Assembly: GCA_023231115.1 (NCBI GenBank)
Contig: JALNWA010000002.1
Location: 1-64,000, forward strand
DNA from: Candidatus Altimarinota bacterium
GTDB lineage: Bacteria; Patescibacteriota; Gracilibacteria; UBA1369; LOWO2-01-FULL-3
Reading direction: 5' to 3'
DNA length: 64,000 nucleotides
The notes beneath the pieces are model-generated. The model was given only the letters and a program-made list of their open reading frames with translations. It did not search any database and had not been told where the DNA came from. A program made the translations under genes and the position numbers. This document shows, one piece after another, positions 42,567 to 52,027 of this stretch; positions within the stretch are counted from its first letter, which is position 1; every line of letters begins with the position of its first letter.

Positions 42567-43558
42567 TGATTTACGAAAAACAAACAGCAATTGAAAGAAA
42601 CGCACTCACAAAATCATTGCGAAGTTTTTTTGAAAAAGAAAAATTCTTGGAAGTTGAAACTCCGATAATGGTAAAAATTCCGGGAATGGAACCACATTTA
42701 AACGTATTCGAAACAGACTTTATTGTCGGGAATAAAAAAACAAAACTTTTCCTAAATCACTCCCCCGAACTTCAAATGAAAAAACTTCTCGGAGCAAATT
42801 TTGGAAATATTTTTACAATAACAAAAACTTTTCGAAATGGTGAAATTGGCGGAGACACGCACAATCCGGAATTCACAATGTTAGAATGGTATCGCGTAAA
42901 AGCAGACTACAAAGATTTGATGAAAGATTGTGAAAAATTGGTAAAAACACTCGCAAAAAAAGACCAAATAATTTATCAAAATCACAAAATCGACCTAAAA
43001 ACTCCGTGGGAAAAATTTTCTTGCGAAGAACTTTTTCAAAAATACTGCAAAATCTCGCTTGACCAAAATCGCACATTAAAAAAATTTAAAAAAGCCGCTG
43101 AAGAAAAAAATTTAGACACGAAATTCTGCAAAGATTGGGACGATATTTTCTTCAAAATTTTTCTGAATAACATTGAACCGCATCTCGGCAAAGGAAAACC
43201 TACTTTCGTCTACGACTACCCATCAACTCAAGCCGCACTTGCAAAAAAATGCACAAAAAATCCATTCTTTGCACAGCGTTTTGAGCTCTATATCGGAGGC
43301 ATCGAAATCGCAAATGCATTTTCAGAATTAACCGACGAAAAAGAACAAAAAGCACGACTGATTGAAGAACAAAAAATCAGGAAAAAACTAAAGAAAACAA
43401 TATTTGATATTGACGGGGAATTTTTAGCTAGTCTAAAATCCATTCAGCAAAACTGCGCGGGCATCGCGTTAGGCGTAGATAGATTGTTCATGATTCTAAT
43501 GGATAAAAAAAAGATAGACGACGTTTTGCTCTTTCCACTAAATAAAATTCTTAACTAA
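42566..43558 (+). CDS. epmA: EF-P beta-lysylation ligase EpmA (GenX/PoxA), lysyl-tRNA synthetase paralogue
   Basis: EpmA activates (R)-beta-lysine and attaches it to a lysine of elongation factor P. The 330-residue protein is only the class II synthetase catalytic core. It has motif 1 region FLEVETPIM, NHSPELQMKKLLGA, motif 2 TFRNGEIGGDTHNPEFTMLEWYR, IGGIEIANAFSELTD, and motif 3 AGIALGVDRLFMILM. The tRNA anticodon-binding domain of LysS is missing, which separates EpmA from LysS. The efp gene follows 7 bp downstream, supporting the substrate. EpmB, the aminomutase that makes beta-lysine, is not in the window. Confidence 0.92.
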   Translation: MIYEKQTAIERNALTKSLRSFFEKEKFLEVETPIMVKIPGMEPHLNVFETDFIVGNKKTKLFLNHSPELQMKKLLGANFGNIFTITKTFRNGEIGGDTHNPEFTMLEWYRVKADYKDLMKDCEKLVKTLAKKDQIIYQNHKIDLKTPWEKFSCEELFQKYCKISLDQNRTLKKFKKAAEEKNLDTKFCKDWDDIFFKIFLNNIEPHLGKGKPTFVYDYPSTQAALAKKCTKNPFFAQRFELYIGGIEIANAFSELTDEKEQKARLIEEQKIRKKLKKTIFDIDGEFLASLKSIQQNCAGIALGVDRLFMILMDKKKIDDVLLFPLNKILN

Positions 43559-43565
43559 AAATTTT

Positions 43566-44126
43566 ATGGCAATGACAACAGATATAAAAAAAGGACTCGC
43601 AATAAATTTCAAAAACGGCACATGGCTCGTAGTTGAAGCACAATTTGTGAATCCGGGAAAAGGCGGAGCTTTCACAAGAGCAAAAATTCGAAACCTAAAA
43701 AGCAACCAAGTAATTGAATATACATTCAAAGCCGGAGAATCGGTCGAAGAAGCTGATATAAACAAAAGACGTTGCCAATATATGTACAACGACGGCTCAA
43801 ATTTTTATTTTATGGACAATGACACATACGAGCAATTTTCTCTTCCTGCAGATGTAATCGCCAACGACAAAAGATTTTTAATTGATGGAATTGAATGTTA
43901 TGCAATGCACATCGACGGCGTTCCTGCGAGCATAGAATTACCTCCAAAAATGGATTTCAAAGTAACAACAACAACACCGGGAATAAAAGGAGATACGGCT
44001 ACAGGAGGCTCAAAAGAAGCAATAATTGAAACAGGCGCCTCGATAAGAGTTCCATTATTTGTAAAAGAAGGAGATATGATAAAAATAAACACAGAAGATG
44101 GATCTTATGTCAGCAAAGCAAATTAA
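43566..44126 (+). CDS. efp: Elongation factor P
   Basis: EF-P enters the ribosomal E-site and relieves stalling at polyproline. The 186-residue protein has three beta-barrel domains: KOW-like domain I with the loop FVNPGKGGAFTRAK, whose Lys32 sits at the site modified by EpmA, domain II (YMYNDGSNFYFMDNDTYEQF), and domain III ending with the signature VTTTTPGIKGDTATGGSKEAIIETG and IRVPLFVKEGDMIKINTEDGSY. The PGKG loop type is that of beta-lysylated EF-Ps, matching the neighbouring epmA. It is 20 bp upstream of serS. Confidence 0.97.
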   Translation: MAMTTDIKKGLAINFKNGTWLVVEAQFVNPGKGGAFTRAKIRNLKSNQVIEYTFKAGESVEEADINKRRCQYMYNDGSNFYFMDNDTYEQFSLPADVIANDKRFLIDGIECYAMHIDGVPASIELPPKMDFKVTTTTPGIKGDTATGGSKEAIIETGASIRVPLFVKEGDMIKINTEDGSYVSKAN

Positions 44127-44146
44127 AATTTCAACACCAAAATCCT

Positions 44147-45421
44147 ATGCAAGACGTAAAACACATTATAGAAAATCCGGAAAAATTTATTGACGGAGCA
44201 AAAAATAAAAATGCGAATGTAGACATAAAAGAATTGATAAAGCTCTACGAAAAACGAAATAAAGTAATGCAAGATTTGGAAATTCTTCGCGCACGTCAAA
44301 ACGAAGTTTCAAAAGAAATCACACTTCTAAGCGGATCAAAAAAAGACGCACTTTTGGAAGAAATGAAAAAAGCAAAAGAGGAAATAAAAAATCTCTCCCC
44401 TCAAATCGAAGTGTTCGAAAAAGAAATAGATGAAATCGCAATAAGAATTCCAAATCCAACACTCCCTTCAACTCCACACGGGAAAGATGAAACACAAAGT
44501 GTTGTCGTAAAAACACACGGCAAGAAGCCAAAATTCGACTTCGAGCCACAAGACCACATCGCACTTGGAAAATCACTCGACATCATCGACATCGAAAGAG
44601 GAACACGAACGTCAGGCGCGAGATTTTATTATTTGAAAGGAGATGCCGCACTTTTGGAATTTGCACTTCTTCAATACGTCATGAACAAATTGACACAAAA
44701 AGGCTTCACTCCGGTAATTCCACCGGTTTTGGTAAAAGAAGAAGCGATGTATGCGACAGGATTTTTCCCTGCAGATAGAAACGAAATTTATTCTGTAAAT
44801 CCGGGCGAAGATAATCTTTTTCTTGTCGGAACATCAGAAGTTCCATTAACAATGCTTCACACGACAGAAATTCTTGAAGAAAAAACTTTACCGATAAGAT
44901 ATGCGGGATTTTCCACATGTTTCAGACGAGAAGCAGGCTCTTACGGTAAAGACACAACAGGAATAATTCGCGTTCATCAATTCGACAAAATAGAAATGTT
45001 TTCATTTTGCAGTCCTGAAAAATCAGAAGAAGAACACGAACTTATCCTCGCAACCGAAGAAGAAATAATGCAAGAACTTGGGTTTCATTATCAAATTTTA
45101 AATATTTGCGATGGCGATTTAGGTTATCCTGCCGCGAAAAAATACGACATCGAAGTTTGGATTCCAACTCAGGAAAAATTTAGAGAATTAACATCTTGTT
45201 CAAATTGCACGGATTTCCAAGCAAGAAGATCAAAAATAAAATATAAAAATGAAGAAGGAAAAAACGAATACATTCACACGTTAAACGGCACAGCAATGGC
45301 AAGCGCACGAACCCTCGTCGCAATTATTGAAAATTATCAAACAAAAGAAGGAGACATAATTATTCCTGAAGTTTTACGTCCATACATGGGAGGCAGAGAA
45401 AAAATTACGAGAAAACAATAA
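44147..45421 (+). CDS. serS: Seryl-tRNA synthetase
   Basis: A 424-residue class II synthetase of normal length. The N-terminal antiparallel coiled coil (about residues 25-105) binds the long variable arm of tRNA-Ser. The catalytic core has TSGARFYYLKG, VGTSEVPLTMLH, motif 2 FSTCFRREAGSYGKDTTGIIRVHQF and motif 3 NGTAMASARTLVAIIENYQ. It ends a pgi-epmA-efp-serS gene group with gaps of 0-20 bp. Confidence 0.97.
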   Translation: MQDVKHIIENPEKFIDGAKNKNANVDIKELIKLYEKRNKVMQDLEILRARQNEVSKEITLLSGSKKDALLEEMKKAKEEIKNLSPQIEVFEKEIDEIAIRIPNPTLPSTPHGKDETQSVVVKTHGKKPKFDFEPQDHIALGKSLDIIDIERGTRTSGARFYYLKGDAALLEFALLQYVMNKLTQKGFTPVIPPVLVKEEAMYATGFFPADRNEIYSVNPGEDNLFLVGTSEVPLTMLHTTEILEEKTLPIRYAGFSTCFRREAGSYGKDTTGIIRVHQFDKIEMFSFCSPEKSEEEHELILATEEEIMQELGFHYQILNICDGDLGYPAAKKYDIEVWIPTQEKFRELTSCSNCTDFQARRSKIKYKNEEGKNEYIHTLNGTAMASARTLVAIIENYQTKEGDIIIPEVLRPYMGGREKITRKQ

Positions 45422-45424
45422 ACA

Positions 45425-45452
45425 TTGCGCTTTCCAAAACTTGAGATACAAT
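45425..45452 (+). promoter_or_regulatory. Promoter of the 136-aa orphan
   Basis: TTGCGC (45425-45430), 16-bp spacer, TACAAT (45447-45452) directly after the serS stop. The predicted leader is about 21 nt before the ATG at 45480, which argues against the upstream start at 45441. Confidence 0.55.
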
Positions 45453-45479
45453 TCCCTCCTGCTTTTAACAAAAAAATTT

Positions 45480-45890
45480 ATGCAAGAATATCCACAAAGA
45501 GACACAGAAACATATGGAGAAGTAAAAGGCTCCACTTTTAAAGGAATGGAATTGGATCGTAGATCTCTTGAACTTATAGAAGAAAACAAATTTTCAGGAC
45601 TAAGTTTATTAAACGAAACGACAAAAGTCGGCGATCCGGACACAGCAACATTTTTTGAAGAATTGGAAAGCCAATATGGAGAAGGCAATGTGACTCATCA
45701 TTGCGCTTTTGTAAAAACCAAAGGGAAACCTGACGAAGGAATTATTCTATACTTCGCAAGAAAAAAAGATCAGCCAAATGTAGATGGCTTTAGAGCCCCA
45801 TTGATAGGCCCAGGCTTTAGAATAATGACGAGCGCCGTTCAAAGACTCAGAAATCTAGGCATGGTGGACAACGACGGCGAACAAGATTAA
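45480..45890 (+). CDS. Unknown protein, 136 aa
   Basis: A soluble, acidic ORF starting at ATG 45480 (an upstream in-frame ATG at 45441 lies before the predicted transcription start). Features are a helical first half (ELDRRSLELIEENKFSGLSLLNE) and a strand-rich centre with two His and one Cys (NVTHHCAFVKTKGKPDEGIILYFARKK). It also has a C-terminal helix FRIMTSAVQRLRNLG. No family is recognised. It is the first of three orphans between serS and the LOG gene. Confidence 0.6.
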   Translation: MQEYPQRDTETYGEVKGSTFKGMELDRRSLELIEENKFSGLSLLNETTKVGDPDTATFFEELESQYGEGNVTHHCAFVKTKGKPDEGIILYFARKKDQPNVDGFRAPLIGPGFRIMTSAVQRLRNLGMVDNDGEQD

Positions 45891-45904
45891 TAAATAACAA
45901 CCAC

Positions 45905-45933
45905 TTGACATCCAGCAGAAATAAGTGCATAAT
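45905..45933 (+). promoter_or_regulatory. Promoter of the 164-aa orphan
   Basis: TTGACA (45905-45910), 17-bp spacer, CATAAT (45928-45933) with an upstream TG (extended -10). The leader is about 21 nt to ATG 45961. Confidence 0.75.
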
Positions 45934-45960
45934 GCCTTCCATTTTTTAATACAAAATATT

Positions 45961-46455
45961 ATGACAAGGATCGAAAAAACACCTGAAATCCCGTATAGCG
46001 GAATTATAACAAACGTACAACCAGTTCTTGATAGACATGGCGAATACTATCTTTCTATTGGACTTCCACACTGGGGAGAAGTTTCAATGCCTCTAACTAT
46101 AGCGGACCTCGACAAGTTTGGAATACATAGCATACCAAAAGCCGGACTTGAAATAGAATGGACAGGAAACCCAGCTCATCCTGAGTATGTTAGAATAGTA
46201 GATGGTCTTTGCGATGGTTGTATCGGAAAGAACACACTAAACCCGAAACCGGGAGCACTGGAAAATCGTTGTAATCTTCAACAAGCTCTATCAAGCGGAG
46301 ACGGTCCTACAACATTAGAATTAGTCGAAGGAACAAAAAGAGACTGTCTGCCAACAGCAAGAGCTACCGGTTTAGGAAAATACATACAGAGACAAATAGA
46401 CTCGGCCGTCCGTGCTAGCCAACAAGGAACAAGAACAGAAGACCTAGACTCATAA
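45961..46455 (+). CDS. Unknown Cys-containing protein, 164 aa
   Basis: A 164-residue protein starting at ATG 45961 because the promoter predicts transcription at about 45940. The N-terminal half looks like a small beta-barrel (YSGIITNVQPVLDRHGEYYLSIGLPHWGEVSMPL). The second half has CDGCIGKN and two more Cys residues (NRCNLQQ, KRDCLPTARATGLGKYI), a possible metal site with the spacing C-x2-C-x(n)-C-x(n)-C. The family is unknown. Base composition is less A-rich than the neighbouring housekeeping genes. Confidence 0.6.
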   Translation: MTRIEKTPEIPYSGIITNVQPVLDRHGEYYLSIGLPHWGEVSMPLTIADLDKFGIHSIPKAGLEIEWTGNPAHPEYVRIVDGLCDGCIGKNTLNPKPGALENRCNLQQALSSGDGPTTLELVEGTKRDCLPTARATGLGKYIQRQIDSAVRASQQGTRTEDLDS

Positions 46456-46506
46456 ACGAAACGGAAATCTACCTACTAAACTTTACCCACTATCATTTAT
46501 ATCACT

Positions 46507-46890
46507 ATGCGAGAACAAAACACATGCCCACTTTTTAAAAGAGATCAAGTCTCACACGGTGATACTATAATAGTTGTTCCCAACGGCGAAACTCCGATAC
46601 TCGCCCGTATTGAGGTCCACAATAGATTTGAACACATGTACAAAACAAAACCAGAACCATCAATATTTGATTTGAGTATATATGACGGCGATCCGAGTGG
46701 CAAAGAGATGACATTAGATGTGGCGGGCATATGTAAAGAAAGAGCAATAGTAACAAAGACATGCCTTGAAAAATTCTGCGGAAACCCTGATAATTTTAGA
46801 AACTGTCCTATCCTTAAAGAATTTTGGGCACCAAAAATAGATACAACAACTCCATCCCCTACCCCTTCACCGGCGGATGAGCCTCGATAA
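46507..46890 (+). CDS. Unknown Cys-containing protein, 127 aa
   Basis: A 127-residue orphan 51 bp after the previous one. It has five cysteines (NTCPLFKR, GICKERAIVTKTCLEKFCGN, RNCPIL), suggesting a metal- or cluster-binding fold similar in style to the 164-aa neighbour, with which it may form a unit. The C-terminus is a Thr/Pro/Ser tail that overlaps the 3' end of the convergent LOG gene by 32 bp. No family is recognised. Confidence 0.58.
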   Translation: MREQNTCPLFKRDQVSHGDTIIVVPNGETPILARIEVHNRFEHMYKTKPEPSIFDLSIYDGDPSGKEMTLDVAGICKERAIVTKTCLEKFCGNPDNFRNCPILKEFWAPKIDTTTPSPTPSPADEPR

Positions 46891-47980
46891 ATTTCACGAT
46901 TTCATTGATATCATCAGAAATTGTAAGCATATCATTATATTTTCGTCCTTCGGACAAATGTTCAACCAATTGATAAACTTTGGAGTCTTCACTCCAAAAC
47001 TTTTTTCCAAAGAAAATCATCGGGCTTATCCATCCAAAACTTGCATAATGTTCCTGCGCGGCATCAGTAAATATTTCTTCAACAGTCCCCGCACTTCCGG
47101 GCGCATAAACAATTCCATGCAAAGCAATAGCCAAAAGAACATCTTCACGAATTGCATTTGAAAAATATTTCGCGATACCGGTCGCAAAAAGATTTGAAGG
47201 TTCATGTCCGTAAAACCAAGTAGGAATCGCAATATTATCAGCTCCTGTCGGATACATTTCACGAATTTTTTCGGATTGTTTTACAAAATTTTCATCTTTA
47301 TCTGTCGGCGCCAATTTCAAAATTTCAATAGCCTCTTTAAGTTGAGCCTCTGTTTTTCCTGCAAGATAAGCGCCTAAATTCGCCGCCTCCATAATTCCCG
47401 GACCTCCTCCAGACAAAATCAAATAACCTTTTTCAGTCAAAATTTTCGCCATAATCGCAACTTTTTCGAAAGAAGGATCATTTCGTAAAATACTATGCCC
47501 TCCCATAATTCCGACACATTTTTTCTGAGTCATCCCATCTTCACCCATCCCGACAATGTCATAAAGCGCATCATCAGTGGCATGATCATGAATCCTTTCA
47601 CAAAGCGCCTCATTTATATCTCCGGAATTTTTGAAAGACATATAATGATTATAAATTTTCAAATCCAAAGTCTTATCGTTTTTTGCATCAAATCCTTTCA
47701 TCAATTCATCCCATGTATAAAGACTTTTTCTATACGGGTTATAAGGAAGTCCGACAATTTTCGGATAAATAATCGCGCCCTTTTTTCTCAAAAGAAGCTC
47801 GGTCTCGTCATCCATATCACACCCCAAAAAAGTTGTATTTGCCAATTTTATATTCGGCCAATCAAATTTCTCCTTTTTAAAATTCAAATCTTGAATAGTC
47901 AAATTCAAAAGAACATTCCCCTGTGTCAAAAGCTCTTTAACAGATTTTATTTCTTTTATTAATTTTTTTGGTGCAGGCAT
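46859..47980 (-). CDS. LOG family protein (PpnN/TIGR00730-type nucleotide 5'-monophosphate nucleosidase-like)
   Basis: A 373-residue protein of the LOG (formerly lysine-decarboxylase-like) superfamily; members hydrolyse nucleoside monophosphates to base and ribose-5-phosphate. The Rossmann-like core is at about 175-340, with GIMGGHSILRNDPS, ILSGGGPGIMEAANLGAY and APGSAGTVEEIFTDAAQEHY. The last replaces the common PGGxGTxxE motif with PGSAGTVEE, keeping the catalytic Glu. The extra N-terminal part (about 1-170) makes it closer in size to E. coli PpnN than to plant LOG. It is monocistronic and divergent from rpoB. Confidence 0.85.
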   Translation of the reverse strand: MPAPKKLIKEIKSVKELLTQGNVLLNLTIQDLNFKKEKFDWPNIKLANTTFLGCDMDDETELLLRKKGAIIYPKIVGLPYNPYRKSLYTWDELMKGFDAKNDKTLDLKIYNHYMSFKNSGDINEALCERIHDHATDDALYDIVGMGEDGMTQKKCVGIMGGHSILRNDPSFEKVAIMAKILTEKGYLILSGGGPGIMEAANLGAYLAGKTEAQLKEAIEILKLAPTDKDENFVKQSEKIREMYPTGADNIAIPTWFYGHEPSNLFATGIAKYFSNAIREDVLLAIALHGIVYAPGSAGTVEEIFTDAAQEHYASFGWISPMIFFGKKFWSEDSKVYQLVEHLSEGRKYNDMLTISDDINEIVKFIEAHPPVKG

Positions 47981-48055
47981 TTATGAAAAGTTAAATTTTA
48001 TAAATGAATTATTTCACAATTTTATAATCTTACAAAAACTATCTTTAAAATTCTC

Positions 48056-48083
48056 TTGACTTTGTGTCAAAATACCATAGAAT
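48056..48083 (+). promoter_or_regulatory. rpoB promoter
   Basis: TTGACT (48056-48061), 16-bp spacer, TAGAAT (48078-48083). The sequence before the -35 (AAATTCTC) is shared with the window-end promoter and, with small changes, those of tuf and rpsJ. Confidence 0.78.
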
Positions 48084-48089
48084 TGGGCG

Positions 48090-48196
48090 GTGATTAATCA
48101 CGACGGTGATTTTCTCACAAAGACCTTCAGATACGAATGTGTTGTGGCAAGTTTGGTCTTTAAGTCCAATACGCAAACTTTGACCATTTTTTCATT
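48090..48196 (+). promoter_or_regulatory. Structured 5' leader of rpoB
   Basis: About 107 nt separate the predicted transcription start and the ATG, much longer than the 16-30 nt usual here. It contains the palindrome GTGATTAATCAC (48090-48101), a 7-bp long-range helix AAAGACC (48119-48125) / GGTCTTT (48155-48161), and an alternative helix AAGTTTG (48149-48155) / CAAACTT (48173-48179). The alternative helix competes with it and leads toward GACCATTTTTT. The layout suggests feedback control or attenuation; no known leader family is recognised. Confidence 0.55.
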
Positions 48197-51100
48197 ATGC
48201 CAAAAGCAAAAAAAACACTTAAAAAATCTTCAAAAGAAAGTTCGAAAAAAGATTCAAAGATAAAAAAAACCGCTAAGAAAACGGCAAAAGCTTCTTCCAA
48301 AAAGGAGAAGAAAGTTACAAAAAAAGCGGAAAAAACTTTGAAGAAACTCGTTCCAAAAAGCGAGAAAAAGACTCAGAAAAAAGAGTCTGTAAAATCACCT
48401 AAGGTCGTAGCCGCACCTAAGAAAAAAGACATGGTTTTGCCTTCAGAAATTCTGATTAAGCAAGACTTGATTATTCAAAGGAGCAAGCGAAAATATATAA
48501 CCCCTCAAATCGACAGAAATGTCGCAATTCCGGGACTTATAGAAGTACAAACGAATTCATACAAATGGTTTTTGGAAGAAGGAATTCGTGAGCTATTAGA
48601 CGAAATCTCACCTATCCAAGATTTCTCAGGAAAAAAACTTGAGCTTCAATTTTTGGATCATTCTCTCGGCGAAATCAAATACAACGCCGAAGAAGCAATG
48701 AAAAAAAATATTACTTTCGAAGCTCCATTAAAAGTACACGTACAGCTTATAAATAAAGAGACAGGTGAAATTAAAGAGCAAGATGTTTTCCTCGGAAACA
48801 TCCCATTAATGACAAATCGCGGAACATTTATTGTAAACGGAATTGAAAGAGTTGTAGTGAGCCAAATTGTACGTTCACCGGGTGTTTTCTTTTCAAAAAA
48901 TCCTGCCGCACCGGGAATGCACAGCGCAAAAATTATTCCAAAACGTGGAGCATGGCTTGAAATTGAAACAGATAAAAAAGGAATTATCACAGTAAAAATA
49001 GACAGAAAGAGAAAAATTCCGATCACTTCCCTACTTCGAGTATTCGGATACAAAACAGATAAAGAAATCGGAGACTTATTTAAAGATGAAATAAAAGATA
49101 TAGAACACGATCCAATCACATTAACTCTAGAAAAAGATCAGGCGGCGACACCTGAAGAAGCATACCAAAATATCTACAAAAAAATTCGCCCTGGCGATTT
49201 GGCGACAGCAGAAAACGCGAAAAACCTGATTAACTCAATGTTTTTCGACTATCGAAAATATGATATGGGTCCGGTTGCAAGATACAAATTAAATAAGAGA
49301 TTTGGACTTTCATTACCAAACAAAAAACAGAATCACACTTTCCAAGTCAGCGATTTGATTCAAATTCTTAAACATTTGATCAACCTAAACAACGGAGAAG
49401 GTGTTCCTGATGACATCGATCACCTTTCAAACAGAAGAATCCGACCGGTTGGAGAACTTGTACAAAACAAATTCAGAGTTGGACTTCTAAGGACAGACAG
49501 AATTGCAAAAGACAGAATGACAGTTATGGATCTTGAAACTGTAACGCCTACACAACTTGTAAATTCACGCCCTATTACAGCGGCGCTAAGAGAATTTTTC
49601 GCAAGTTCACAGCTTTCACAGTTCATGGATCAAACAAATCCACTGTCAGAACTTGAACACAAACGAAGACTATCAGCGATGGGACCTGGAGGACTTTCAA
49701 GAGAACGTGCATCGTTCGACGTTCGTGACGTGCATCCTTCTCATTATGGAAGAATTTGTCCTATCTCCACTCCTGAAGGACCAAATATCGGACTTGTTGT
49801 TCACTTGGCGACATACGCAAAAGTAAATGAATATGGCTTCATTGAAACACCTTTCCGTGAAGTTTCAGATATAAGCAAAAATGGAGAAAAAGCTCTTATC
49901 GGAAGAATTCTACGAGAATCTATCGATGATAAAGGCAAAACAATCGCAAAGGCCGGAGACGTTGTCACAGAAGAATCAGCAAAGAGAATTGCAAAAGTAA
50001 ATATCGAACAAATAAAAGTTCGCCCATACATCACAGACCGCATCAAATATTATGATGCAGATGCTGAACAAGAACTTATTATTGCACAAGCGAATTCAGA
50101 ATTGGACGAAATCGGACAATTCACATCAACTCGTGTTTCAGCCAGAAAAAACGGAGAACCTACACTTGCGCACGTCAATGACGTAACGCATATCGACGTC
50201 TCTCCAAAACAGATTATATCAATTACTACTGCGCTTATTCCGTTCCTTGAGCATGATGATAATACTCGTGCATCCATGGGTTCAAATATGCAACGTCAAG
50301 CTGTATCTTTGGTTTCACCACACGCACCTATCGTCGGAACAGGTATTGAAGAAATCGCCGCAAAAAGCTCAGGACAAATCATTCTTGCTGAAATGGATGG
50401 AACAGTTTCATACGTTGATGCAAGCCAAATAACAATCGTTTACGAAAACGGAAAACAAGTTACATATAAAGTTACAACATACCAAAGATCAAATCAGGGA
50501 ACATGTATTCATCAAAGATCAAAAGTCGACAAAGGACAACATGTCCGAAAAGGAGACGTATTGGTAGATGGACCTGCAATTGACAACGGAGAGCTTGCTC
50601 TAGGGCAAAATCTACTCGTTGCTTATCTTCCATGGGAAGGTTACAACTTTGAGGACGCCGTAATTTTGTCAGAAAAAATTGTAAGAGAAGGACTTTATGA
50701 TTCAATTCACATTGAAACATTCACAGTCGATGTTCGCGAAACAAAACTTGGAGCTGAAATTATTACAAGAGACATTCCAAATGTCGGAGAAACAAAACTA
50801 AAAGATCTTGATGAAGATGGAATTGTAAGAATTGGAGCAACAGTTCATGAAGGAGACATTCTTGTCGGTAAAATTACTCCAAAAGGAGAAACAGAATTAA
50901 CCGCAGAAGAAAGACTTCTTCGCGCAATTTTCGGAGACAAAGCAAGAGATGTAAAAGACACATCTTTAAGATTACCGGGAGGAGAAGGAGGAAAAGTTGT
51001 TGCAATTCAATTATTCACAAAAGAAAACGGAGATGAATTACAAACAGGAGTTTTGAAACAAATCAGAGTTGACGTTGCACAGACAAGAAAAATCTCAGTC

Positions 51101-51988
51101 GGAGATAAAATGGCCGGACGTCATGGAAATAAAGGAGTTGTGTCTATCATAGTTCCACAAGAAGACATGCCATTCTTGCCTGATGGAAGACCTGTAGACA
51201 TTGTCCTAAATCCACTCGGAGTTTCATCCCGTATGAATATCGGACAGATTCTTGAGACACATTTAGGATGGGCCGCAAAAGAACTTGGGATCACAATTGC
51301 AACTCCAGCCTTAAACGGAGTTCCAACAGCTGAAATTCAAGAACAATTGAAAAAAGCCGGACTTCCTGAAGACGGAAAAATTACACTTTATGATGGAAAA
51401 ACAGGAGAAGCATTTGATAGAAAAGTCACAGTTGGTATCGCATACATGATGAAACTTCATCACTTGGTTGAAGATAAAATCCATGCGAGATCAGTCGGAC
51501 CTTACTCTCTTGTCACGCAACAACCGCTTGGAGGAAAAGCTCAACATGGAGGACAAAGATTCGGAGAAATGGAGGTGTGGGCACTTGAGGCGTACGGAGC
51601 CGCTCACGTTCTACAAGAAATGCTTACAATCAAATCAGATGATGTTTACGGAAGATCTAAAGCATACGAATCAATTGTAAAAGGAGAATTAATCAAGAAG
51701 CCTAGAATACCTGAATCTTTCAACGTTCTTGTGAAAGAGTTACAGAGTCTTGGACTTTCTGTAAATCTTATCCAAACAGGAGAAGTTGAAGAAGAAATGG
51801 ACGAGGAAGAAATCCTCGAAGAAGATCCGGAAATCAGAGAGGAAGCTCCTGAAACAATAAAAGCGGAAATCGCAGAAGAAAGCGCAGGTACTTCTGTCGG
51901 AGAAGGAGGTCTTGAAGGAATGGATGAAGACAGTATAAATGAAGATTTAGGTCCTTTGGCTGATGAAATAGCAGACGACGAAAAATAA
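48197..51988 (+). CDS. rpoB: RNA polymerase beta subunit with charged terminal extensions
   Basis: The 1,263-residue catalytic beta subunit. Conserved segments are [21 protein letters not shown] (rifampicin-pocket region), [42 protein letters not shown] and [20 protein letters not shown]. Two features are odd. The first about 85 residues are almost all Lys, Ser, Thr and Ala (histone-H1-like), before the normal start near the segment [13 protein letters not shown] [14 protein letters not shown]. The last about 65 residues are strongly acidic ([15 protein letters not shown]...). The gene follows its own promoter and leader without rplJ-rplL, and ssb, not rpoC, comes next. Confidence 0.98.
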   Translation: MPKAKKTLKKSSKESSKKDSKIKKTAKKTAKASSKKEKKVTKKAEKTLKKLVPKSEKKTQKKESVKSPKVVAAPKKKDMVLPSEILIKQDLIIQRSKRKYITPQIDRNVAIPGLIEVQTNSYKWFLEEGIRELLDEISPIQDFSGKKLELQFLDHSLGEIKYNAEEAMKKNITFEAPLKVHVQLINKETGEIKEQDVFLGNIPLMTNRGTFIVNGIERVVVSQIVRSPGVFFSKNPAAPGMHSAKIIPKRGAWLEIETDKKGIITVKIDRKRKIPITSLLRVFGYKTDKEIGDLFKDEIKDIEHDPITLTLEKDQAATPEEAYQNIYKKIRPGDLATAENAKNLINSMFFDYRKYDMGPVARYKLNKRFGLSLPNKKQNHTFQVSDLIQILKHLINLNNGEGVPDDIDHLSNRRIRPVGELVQNKFRVGLLRTDRIAKDRMTVMDLETVTPTQLVNSRPITAALREFFASSQLSQFMDQTNPLSELEHKRRLSAMGPGGLSRERASFDVRDVHPSHYGRICPISTPEGPNIGLVVHLATYAKVNEYGFIETPFREVSDISKNGEKALIGRILRESIDDKGKTIAKAGDVVTEESAKRIAKVNIEQIKVRPYITDRIKYYDADAEQELIIAQANSELDEIGQFTSTRVSARKNGEPTLAHVNDVTHIDVSPKQIISITTALIPFLEHDDNTRASMGSNMQRQAVSLVSPHAPIVGTGIEEIAAKSSGQIILAEMDGTVSYVDASQITIVYENGKQVTYKVTTYQRSNQGTCIHQRSKVDKGQHVRKGDVLVDGPAIDNGELALGQNLLVAYLPWEGYNFEDAVILSEKIVREGLYDSIHIETFTVDVRETKLGAEIITRDIPNVGETKLKDLDEDGIVRIGATVHEGDILVGKITPKGETELTAEERLLRAIFGDKARDVKDTSLRLPGGEGGKVVAIQLFTKENGDELQTGVLKQIRVDVAQTRKISVGDKMAGRHGNKGVVSIIVPQEDMPFLPDGRPVDIVLNPLGVSSRMNIGQILETHLGWAAKELGITIATPALNGVPTAEIQEQLKKAGLPEDGKITLYDGKTGEAFDRKVTVGIAYMMKLHHLVEDKIHARSVGPYSLVTQQPLGGKAQHGGQRFGEMEVWALEAYGAAHVLQEMLTIKSDDVYGRSKAYESIVKGELIKKPRIPESFNVLVKELQSLGLSVNLIQTGEVEEEMDEEEILEEDPEIREEAPETIKAEIAEESAGTSVGEGGLEGMDEDSINEDLGPLADEIADDEK

Positions 51989-52027
51989 TTTTTATTACTC
52001 AACAAAACATCAACTAACATAAAATTT

